Source: an uncultured Pseudomonadota bacterium
GTDB taxonomy: Bacteria; Pseudomonadota; Gammaproteobacteria; Burkholderiales; Nitrosomonadaceae
DNA length: 11,390 bases
Reading direction: 5' to 3'
Assembly: GCA_903957805.1 (NCBI GenBank)
Contig: CAJBQQ010000223.1
Coordinates: 1 to 11,390, forward strand
Shown here: positions 6,857-11,390 of the stretch, one piece after another
Position numbering within the stretch: position 1 is the stretch's first letter
Layout: each line of letters starts with the position of its first letter
Made by a program: the position numbers and the translations under genes
The notes under the pieces: generated by a model
What the model saw: only the letters and a program-made list of their open reading frames with translations
Database searches by the model: none
Told to the model about the DNA's origin: nothing

Positions 6857-6860
6857 GTAT

Positions 6861-7100
6861 TTAGCCCTTCAGTGCAGACATCGGCGCACCGAAATTGATG
6901 TGGAATGCCGTCCCACCAATCACTAGCGCCGGTACCGACTTAACACCAGCAGCTTCAGCAGCTGCAATACGGCCTGATTGCTCACCGAGATGCACATGCT
7001 CCACATCGTACCGAGCAGGATCCAAAGCATCTGCAACCTGATTCTCAGCTTCAACACAGACGGGGCAACCAGCGTGGTAGAAAATAGCAGCTGTTTTCAT
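6861..7100 (-). CDS. Small thioredoxin/glutaredoxin-fold protein with CPVC active site
   Basis: The 79-residue product is a minimal thioredoxin-fold protein. It opens with a beta strand MKTAAIFYHAG and the redox motif Cys12-Pro-Val-Cys15, followed by a helix. The expected cis-proline is in KSVPALVIGG (54-63, Pro57), which is the substrate-binding loop of glutaredoxin and thioredoxin families. It has no signal peptide and should be cytoplasmic. The length and CxxC spacing fit glutaredoxin- or NrdH-like electron donors, but no ribonucleotide reductase gene is near and the partner is unknown. The carboxy terminus FHINFGAPMSALKG is His- and Gly-containing and looks family-specific. The start is supported by GGAGAT at 7107-7112, six bases upstream. 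It follows rsmI on the same strand after 224 bases and probably has its own transcript. Confidence 0.88.
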   Translation of the reverse strand: MKTAAIFYHAGCPVCVEAENQVADALDPARYDVEHVHLGEQSGRIAAAEAAGVKSVPALVIGGTAFHINFGAPMSALKG

Positions 7101-7129
7101 AAATTAATCTCCAGAAATTTTAGATGTCA

Positions 7130-7204
7130 GTGGGGGCTACCCACGTTCGCAAGAACAAATAAACTATGAATGCGACACTGCAATTATAATCGGTAGTCGC
7201 ATTC
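7130..7204 (-). repeat. Three consecutive inverted repeats in the leader of the CPVC gene
   Basis: Read toward the gene on the minus strand: a 9-bp perfect inverted repeat GAATGCGAC/GTCGCATTC (7204-7196 and 7176-7168, 19-base spacer), then GTTC-TTGC-GAAC (7156-7145), then directly adjoining GTGGG-TAGCC-CCCAC (7144-7130). The ribosome binding site follows 17 bases later. The first could also serve as a weak terminator for rsmI, being followed by a T-rich but interrupted stretch, or as an operator; the set could be a structured mRNA leader. Confidence 0.5.
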
Positions 7205-7295
7205 TCACGCCAGCAGCTTGTCAGCCCCAGACCCAGAGATAGAGTTACCCTATTGATTAATAATAACTATATCGCCTTATCATAGTTTGGAGATT

Positions 7296-7310
7296 GGGTT
7301 GAATCAGCCC
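7296..7310. repeat. Near-perfect inverted repeat after rsmI
   Basis: GGGTTGAATCAGCCC pairs over seven positions around a central A, with one G-T wobble. It lies 15 bases beyond the rsmI stop. There is no T-run, so its role as a transcript end is doubtful. Confidence 0.35.
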
Positions 7311-7324
7311 CTTACACGCGCTCC

Positions 7325-8200
7325 CTACTCCGTTGGATTCTTCTCCTTCAGCGACAGTGCCAGCGCATACAATATCTTTCTATTTTCACCCGTAATTTCC
7401 GCTGCAAGCTTTACTGCCTGCTTCAGTGGCAAGTCCTCAAGTAAGATCTCCAGCGTATGCTGGGACTGCTCACTCATTCCTGGTTCATTCTGAATCTCTG
7501 CGCCCGATATCAGCAGCACAAACTCCCCCTTTTGCTGATTCGCATCCGTCTGTAACCAGGTTAAAGCATCTCCCAGAGCGCAGCCGTGGATAGTCTCAAA
7601 CAGTTTTGTTAGCTCTCGTGCAATAGTGATCCGGCGATGCTCCCCCATAACTGCAGTCAGGTCCGTTATACATTCCAGAATGCGGTGAGGTGCTTCATAA
7701 AATATCAAGGTATGCGGCTGTGACTTTAACTCCTCCAGTGCACGCTTACGTGCTCCGGTCTTGTTTGGAAGGAATCCATAAAATAGAAAATGAGGTTCAG
7801 CGAATCCGCTTGCGGACAGCGCACACACGGCGGCATTTGCGCCCGGTATCGGCGTCACTCTGAAGCCTTGTTGACGCACCAGGTCCACCAGAATCGCCCC
7901 AGGATCCGAGACTCCCGGGGTACCTGCATCGGTGACTAGTGCAACTGAGTCCCCCGCTTGAAGCAACGTGATGATTTTCTCCGCAGCGGCTCGTTCGTTA
8001 TGTTGATGCAGGGCCATCATCTTCCCGGCTAACGAGTGATGCGCAAGTAAATTCCTTGTGGTTCGGGTGTCCTCGGCAGCGATCACGTCTACTGATCCGA
8101 GCACATCCAGCGCCCGCAGACTGATATCGCGCAGGTTCCCTATCGGGGTGGCAACCACATATAATGTACTCTTAGGCATCATATCCTTGCACTGCTGCAT
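7325..8200 (-). CDS. rsmI: 16S rRNA (cytidine1402-2'-O)-methyltransferase
   Basis: RsmI uses S-adenosylmethionine to 2'-O-methylate C1402 in the decoding centre of 16S rRNA. The 291-residue product carries the tetrapyrrole-methylase-fold signatures of the family: LYVVATPIGNLRDIS (13-27), IAAEDTRTT (40-48), VTDAGTPGVSDPG (89-101), PIPGANA (117-123) and FYGFLP (140-145). It ends with the usual carboxy-terminal helical region. The ATG at 8200 has AAGG eight bases upstream; the tandem ATG codons at 8182 and 8179 (AAGGA just before) are alternative starts that would remove 6-7 non-conserved residues. rsmI next to dolP is a familiar proteobacterial neighbourhood, although here the genes are divergent. 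Confidence 0.96.
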   Translation of the reverse strand: MQQCKDMMPKSTLYVVATPIGNLRDISLRALDVLGSVDVIAAEDTRTTRNLLAHHSLAGKMMALHQHNERAAAEKIITLLQAGDSVALVTDAGTPGVSDPGAILVDLVRQQGFRVTPIPGANAAVCALSASGFAEPHFLFYGFLPNKTGARKRALEELKSQPHTLIFYEAPHRILECITDLTAVMGEHRRITIARELTKLFETIHGCALGDALTWLQTDANQQKGEFVLLISGAEIQNEPGMSEQSQHTLEILLEDLPLKQAVKLAAEITGENRKILYALALSLKEKNPTE

Positions 8201-8470
8201 CTGTTCGACCTTGTCTGTCTAGTATCGGAATGTACTATACGGTAGGCCATGAGTATTTTCTACCCAGTTTCGGTAGTTGTATGACTCTAACTGATCGCTA
8301 AGTTTTAGTGCGATACAGGATTACGATTAACGTTCACGATTTCAGTTGAATAAAGAAGATGAGAGGCTATGTGTTGAGCCCCACTCACACTGCCCATTAA
8401 GTTCTCGACACCACCCTCAGAACCCTCGGCAGGCTCTCTCTCGATCAGGTCAAGCATCAGGAGTTAATGA
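8201..8470. other. Divergent intergenic region between rsmI and dolP
   Basis: The 270 bases contain the rsmI promoter candidate and the dolP ribosome binding site. I see no coding frame or remnant resembling yraN or diaA, which often stand between rsmI and dolP in other proteobacteria, and no clear dolP promoter. Confidence 0.55.
8234..8262 (-). promoter_or_regulatory. Candidate sigma-70 promoter for rsmI
   Basis: On the minus strand TAGAAA (8262-8257, 4 of 6 matches), exactly 17 bases, then TATAGT (8239-8234, 5 of 6). Transcription would start near 8227, giving a leader of roughly 27 bases before the ATG at 8200. The -35 overlaps a small inverted repeat CTACC/GGTAG (8260-8264 and 8272-8276). 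Confidence 0.5.
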
Positions 8471-9055
8471 ATGATTATTAAAAAATGGAACTGGCTATTA
8501 CTACCCTTATTACTTTCTGCCCTCTCCGGCTGCGAGGTATTCCTTATCGGCGGAATTGTCACTGGAGTTGGTACAGGCCTTGCAGTATCTGAAGATCGCC
8601 GTACCAGCGGTACTTTTGTTGAGGATGAGGGAATTGAATTCACGAGTGCCCAGCTGATCAGGGAGAAAACTGGCGCAAATGTTCATGTCAATGTCACCAG
8701 CTTCAATCGTAATGCTCTCCTCACTGGGGAGGTCCCTACCGAACCCATTAAAAAAGATATTGAGGCGCTTATCAAGGGCGTCAAGAATGTCCGCGATGTT
8801 ACCAACGATATTATGGTTACAAGCCCCTCCTCGATCATCTCCAGAAGTAATGATATGGTTACGACCACTAAGGTCAAGGGACGATTCTTGGATGGTGGCA
8901 GATTTCAAATAAATCATGTCAAGGTAGTAACCGAAAATGGCACGGTCTACTTACTGGGACTGGTCAAGCGCCAAGAGGCCGAGAGTGCTTCAGAGATAGC
9001 CAGCTCTACCAGTGGAGTTCGAAGAGTTGTTAAGGTGTTCGAGTATCTGGATTAA
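8471..9055 (+). CDS. dolP: Dual BON-domain outer-membrane lipoprotein DolP (YraP)
   Basis: DolP is an outer-membrane lipoprotein that binds anionic phospholipids and supports envelope integrity and BAM function in enterics. The 194-residue product is almost the same length as the E. coli protein. It has a lipoprotein signal with basic start, hydrophobic core 8-17 and lipobox LSGC, lipidated Cys21. Glycine-rich VFLIGGIVTGVGTG follows, then DRRTSGT (42-48), typical of DolP. Two BON domains lie at about 55-118 and 128-193; the second contains VKVVTENGTVYLLGLV (150-165) and SGVRRVVKVFEYL at the end. AGGAG at 8459-8463 sits seven bases before the ATG. LolA, encoded elsewhere in this window, would be the chaperone delivering it. 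Confidence 0.93.
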   Translation: MIIKKWNWLLLPLLLSALSGCEVFLIGGIVTGVGTGLAVSEDRRTSGTFVEDEGIEFTSAQLIREKTGANVHVNVTSFNRNALLTGEVPTEPIKKDIEALIKGVKNVRDVTNDIMVTSPSSIISRSNDMVTTTKVKGRFLDGGRFQINHVKVVTENGTVYLLGLVKRQEAESASEIASSTSGVRRVVKVFEYLD

Positions 9056-9185
9056 TTTCAAGATCTCCGGATACCTACACCATGGATGTACTTCTAGTGC
9101 TCCGAACCACTCTCCCAGTTACTGGACTCCCTAAATACCGGCTCAGAATCGCACTGTATTTGTAACGTTAACCACTCACCCTCCC

Positions 9186-10553
9186 ATGCTCCCTCCAGAA
9201 TTTATCTCCCAGCTCCGATGCCTCCTTCCCCCTGACCGGCTTTATACCGATCCGGTTGACTGCTATGCATATTCTTATGACAACAGTCGAAAGATATTTC
9301 CCCCAGAGGCTGTTGTGTTTCCACTTGCAACTGACGAGATCGTGAGCATTGTAACGCTATGCAATGATTATCAGGTCCCGATCACCCCTCGTGGGAGGGG
9401 TACCGGCACGACAGGTGGGAGTCTCCCCGAGCAGGGTGGTGTTGCATTATCGCTTGAACGCATGTTGCAAATCATTAAGGTTGATCCTGCGAACCGTGTC
9501 ATCATCGCCGAGCCTGGCGTTCTTAATCAATCGATTCAAGATGCTGCTTTAAAGCACAACTTTTTCTGGCCACCCGACCCCTCAAGCGCCGCTTATTGCA
9601 GCGTTGGCGGTAACCTTGCCACTTCGGCCGGTGGTCCGCATGCAGTTAAGTACGGCACCACCCGCGATCACGTCCTGGGTTTGAAAGCGGTCACAGGCCT
9701 AGGCGACATTATCAAGACCGGTTGCTACACCACGAAGGGGGTGGTGGGGTATGACCTGACTCGCCTCCTGATTGGGTCTGAAGGAACACTTGCCATCATC
9801 ACCGAGGCAACTCTTAAACTCACCCCCTTGCCTTCCTCTATTGGCGGACTTACAGCTCACTACCGTGATGCTGCGAGTTGTGCTGACGCGATCGTTGCCA
9901 TCATGGCACTCCCTCAAGTTCCCAGCGCTCTTGAGTTTCTTGATGAGAGCTCTCTCAACTTGATCCGTGGACGCTTTCCAGACATGCTCCCCTCGGACAC
10001 CCGCGCGATGCTGATGATAGAGTTAGATGGAACTGCTAGAGATGTTTTGGAATCAACTGAGTCAGTTCTCTTGACATGTCAACGCGAAGGATTATTGCAT
10101 GCTGAACGAGTGTCAGATACCGCGAACCTCTGGAAGGCTCGTAAGGCATTGTCACCACTACTGCGCGATATCGCACCCAAAAAAATCAACGAGGATGTAG
10201 TTGTTCCCGTTGCGGAACTGCCTGCATTATTGGAGGGACTCAAGCAATTGAGTATTAAGTACCAGATCGTGAATGTGAATTTTGGTCATGCTGGGAATGG
10301 AAACATCCATGTGAATCTGCTTGTAAACCCAGAAGACAACAGCGAGATGACACGGGCGGAGAGATGCTTGGACGAGGTATTCGATCTGGTGATAAGGCTT
10401 AACGGCACCCTATCGGGCGAGCATGGTATCGGTAGCGAGAAGCGGGCCTACATCAGCAAGGAGGTCGATGTAACAACCCTTGCACTGATGAAGTCCATCA
10501 AGCGGGTATTTGATCCAAACAATATTCTAAACCCTGGCAAGATGTTCCCCTAA
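9186..10553 (+). CDS. glcD: FAD-linked oxidase, GlcD/D-lactate dehydrogenase family
   Basis: The family oxidises 2-hydroxy acids such as glycolate or D-lactate with FAD. The 455-residue product has the PCMH-type FAD-binding domain (about 38-216) with PRGRGTGTTGGSLP (68-81), CSVGGNLATSAGG (138-150), KYGTTRDHVLGL (155-166) and GSEGTL (197-202). The carboxy-terminal FAD-oxidase domain contains the conserved NFGHAGNGNIHVN (365-377) and SGEHGIG (410-416), and ends in NILNPGKMF. It is soluble, without signal peptide. No glcE or glcF is adjacent in this window, so it may be a stand-alone enzyme or work with subunits elsewhere. Glycolate is a plausible substrate because RuBisCO-using autotrophs form it by oxygenation; D-lactate is equally open. 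No Shine-Dalgarno site is visible before the ATG (CACCCTCCC), yet homology leaves little room for another start. Confidence 0.88.
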   Translation: MLPPEFISQLRCLLPPDRLYTDPVDCYAYSYDNSRKIFPPEAVVFPLATDEIVSIVTLCNDYQVPITPRGRGTGTTGGSLPEQGGVALSLERMLQIIKVDPANRVIIAEPGVLNQSIQDAALKHNFFWPPDPSSAAYCSVGGNLATSAGGPHAVKYGTTRDHVLGLKAVTGLGDIIKTGCYTTKGVVGYDLTRLLIGSEGTLAIITEATLKLTPLPSSIGGLTAHYRDAASCADAIVAIMALPQVPSALEFLDESSLNLIRGRFPDMLPSDTRAMLMIELDGTARDVLESTESVLLTCQREGLLHAERVSDTANLWKARKALSPLLRDIAPKKINEDVVVPVAELPALLEGLKQLSIKYQIVNVNFGHAGNGNIHVNLLVNPEDNSEMTRAERCLDEVFDLVIRLNGTLSGEHGIGSEKRAYISKEVDVTTLALMKSIKRVFDPNNILNPGKMFP

Positions 10554-10573
10554 CACAGTCATTAATTCATGAA

Positions 10574-10587
10574 AGGGGTCTTCCCCT
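10574..10587. terminator. Weak hairpin between convergent glcD and sco
   Basis: AGGGG, loop TCTT, CCCCT lies 20 bases after the glcD stop and 28 bases beyond the end of the convergent sco gene. The stem is five pairs with a tetraloop; there is no uninterrupted T-run on either side, so termination here is only a possibility. Confidence 0.4.
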
Positions 10588-10614
10588 GAATTGGTCTTGT
10601 TACACGATGTGCGA

Positions 10615-11238
10615 TTAGCGACCCTTAAGTAGCGCTGCAATATCGTGGGGGAATACCTCACTGTCCTTGCCATTACTTACATACAGACGCAGCTTTCCTG
10701 CCGCATCAAATATATAAGTTCCTATGGAATGATCCATGTCATGCTGTTCGGCGGTTCCCCCTGCCTGTTGCCGATATGCGACCTTAAATTCTTCTGTTAC
10801 TTTTTTGATCGACTGATCATCTCCTGTTAACCCGAGGAACGAGGAATTAAATGAGGACAGATACTTTCCGAGACGTTCCGGTGTATCCCGCTCAGGATCG
10901 ATGGTCACAAATAATACCTGTACCCGCTCTGCATCCTTGCCGAGCTTCTTCATGGTCTCCGACAGCTCACCCAGCGTTGTAGGGCAAACGTCGGGGCAGT
11001 TGATGTATCCGAAAAACACCACCACCACCTTGCCCTTAAAGTCAGCGAGTGTGCGTGTCTTTCCTGTATGGTCATTGAGATTGAAGTCGCGGCCGAATGC
11101 AGCGCCTGTGATATCTGATGCCAGGAATGTAGACTTAACTCCTACACCCTTTGTCTCAACTCCACAGCCTGAAATAGATGCTGCGGCCAGCGCTGCAGCA
11201 AGCAGAGCTGCATGATACGATTTAACGTAACCGATCAA
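10615..11238 (-). CDS. SCO1/SenC/PrrC-family copper chaperone, probable lipoprotein
   Basis: SCO proteins deliver copper to, or reduce the cysteines of, the CuA site of cytochrome c oxidase in the periplasm. The 207-residue product has the copper motif Cys81-Pro-Asp-Val-Cys85-Pro in a thioredoxin fold, with the third ligand His170 in DMDHSIG, and VTIDPERDTPERL (111-123), typical of the family. The amino terminus is a hydrophobic signal ending in ISGC (22-25), a lipobox-like site that would make it a lipoprotein; a signal anchor is the alternative. The start is a TTG at 11238 overlapping the cyoE stop by four bases (TTGA). No ATG or GTG lies in frame before the signal region and the frame upstream lacks a good start, so a coupled TTG start is most likely. 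Contiguity with cyoE marks it as the tail of an oxidase assembly cluster. Confidence 0.93.
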   Translation of the reverse strand: MIGYVKSYHAALLAAALAAASISGCGVETKGVGVKSTFLASDITGAAFGRDFNLNDHTGKTRTLADFKGKVVVVFFGYINCPDVCPTTLGELSETMKKLGKDAERVQVLFVTIDPERDTPERLGKYLSSFNSSFLGLTGDDQSIKKVTEEFKVAYRQQAGGTAEQHDMDHSIGTYIFDAAGKLRLYVSNGKDSEVFPHDIAALLKGR

Positions 11239-11390
11239 AAGTAGAAATAGTGGTCTACCAGCAGCACGGCGAATAACGCTGCTAGGTATATGATCGAGTA
11301 TCGAAAGGCTTTACGTGCGAGTTGATCACTGTAGTCACGGTAAATCTTTATCGCGTAGTACAAGAATACTGCGTCCAGTGCTAATGCCCC
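11235..11390 (-). CDS. cyoE: Protoheme IX farnesyltransferase (heme O synthase), carboxy-terminal 51 residues (partial)
   Basis: CyoE/CtaB adds a farnesyl group to heme b to make heme O, the precursor of heme A for terminal oxidases, in the inner membrane. This open frame enters from the right edge and ends at TGA 11235-11237. The visible residues include LDAVFLYYAIKIYRDYSDQL and then ARKAFRYSIIYLAALF, which closely match the CyoE end pattern: a helix, a Tyr-Arg-x-Tyr-Ser loop, the K-x-F-R-Y-S segment and a final transmembrane helix ending LLVDHYFYF. The stop overlaps the sco start. Only the end is in view, so domain checks upstream are not possible. Confidence 0.9.
   Translation of the reverse strand, partial: GALALDAVFLYYAIKIYRDYSDQLARKAFRYSIIYLAALFAVLLVDHYFYF

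Larger units (their letters stand above)
6611..6860. other. Convergent intergenic region with multiple inverted repeats
   Basis: The 250 bases between the kinase gene and the convergent thioredoxin-like gene contain no credible coding frame. They hold four separate inverted repeats: ATCTGTC/GACAGAT (6632-6638 and 6653-6659), CCACTTT/AAAGTGG (6689-6695 and 6703-6709), a small hairpin followed by T5 (6787-6804) and a long stem with T-runs on both strands (6824-6856). The last two are read as terminators. The first two have no T-run and no assigned role. Confidence 0.6.

Noticed and set aside
8510..8917. Minus-strand 135-codon frame inside dolP
   Set aside because: It overlaps both conserved BON domains antisense and has no recognisable motif.
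9163..9170. TAACGTTA palindrome before glcD as an operator
   Set aside because: Eight bases of AT-rich palindrome are expected by chance at this scale and there is no second copy.
1..11390. A novel defence or mobile system in the window
   Set aside because: All large genes except one match core proteobacterial or ammonia-oxidiser families. No integrase, transposase, toxin-antitoxin pair, nuclease-helicase set or repeat array is present.

Overview
The window reads as chromosomal DNA of an ammonia-oxidising betaproteobacterium of the Nitrosomonas/Nitrosospira type. The strongest evidence is the amino-terminal half of ammonia monooxygenase subunit C (AmoC) at the left edge. The other genes are housekeeping genes of proteobacterial type: LolA, DolP, RsmI, an ABC1/UbiB-type kinase and cytochrome oxidase assembly factors. 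I see no insertion sequence, phage gene, CRISPR array, tRNA or rRNA.

Layout. (1) 1-447, minus: 5' half of amoC, running off the left edge. (2) 448-861: a 414-base divergent intergenic region with the amoC ribosome binding site and weak promoter candidates for both sides. (3) 862-6610, plus: a tightly packed run of lolA, rarA, serS, an unrecognised helical protein gene and an ABC1/UbiB-like kinase gene. lolA/rarA overlap by 8 bases and the last two genes overlap by one base (TAATG). (4) 6611-6860: a convergent intergenic region with several inverted repeats and a strong bidirectional terminator. (5) 6861-8200, minus: rsmI, then a small CPVC thioredoxin-fold protein gene behind a leader rich in inverted repeats. 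(6) 8201-8470: a divergent intergenic region with a good sigma-70-like promoter for rsmI. (7) 8471-10553, plus: dolP (dual-BON outer-membrane lipoprotein) and a glcD-type FAD-linked oxidase. (8) 10615-11390, minus: the 3' end of cyoE (heme O synthase), overlapping an SCO-family copper chaperone gene by four bases.

How the genes fit together. AmoC belongs to the energy-yielding ammonia oxidation complex. cyoE and sco are the tail of a cytochrome c oxidase maturation cluster serving the respiratory chain that this metabolism feeds. lolA and dolP serve the outer membrane. rarA, serS and rsmI are core replication-repair and translation genes. The GlcD-like enzyme may oxidise glycolate, which autotrophs using RuBisCO produce, but this is inference.

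Most of the window is ordinary core genome and I found no convincing new multi-gene defence or metabolic system. The items most worth a second look are the helical-protein/ABC1-kinase pair, the structured leader of the small thioredoxin-like gene, and amoC standing where ftsK often stands upstream of lolA.
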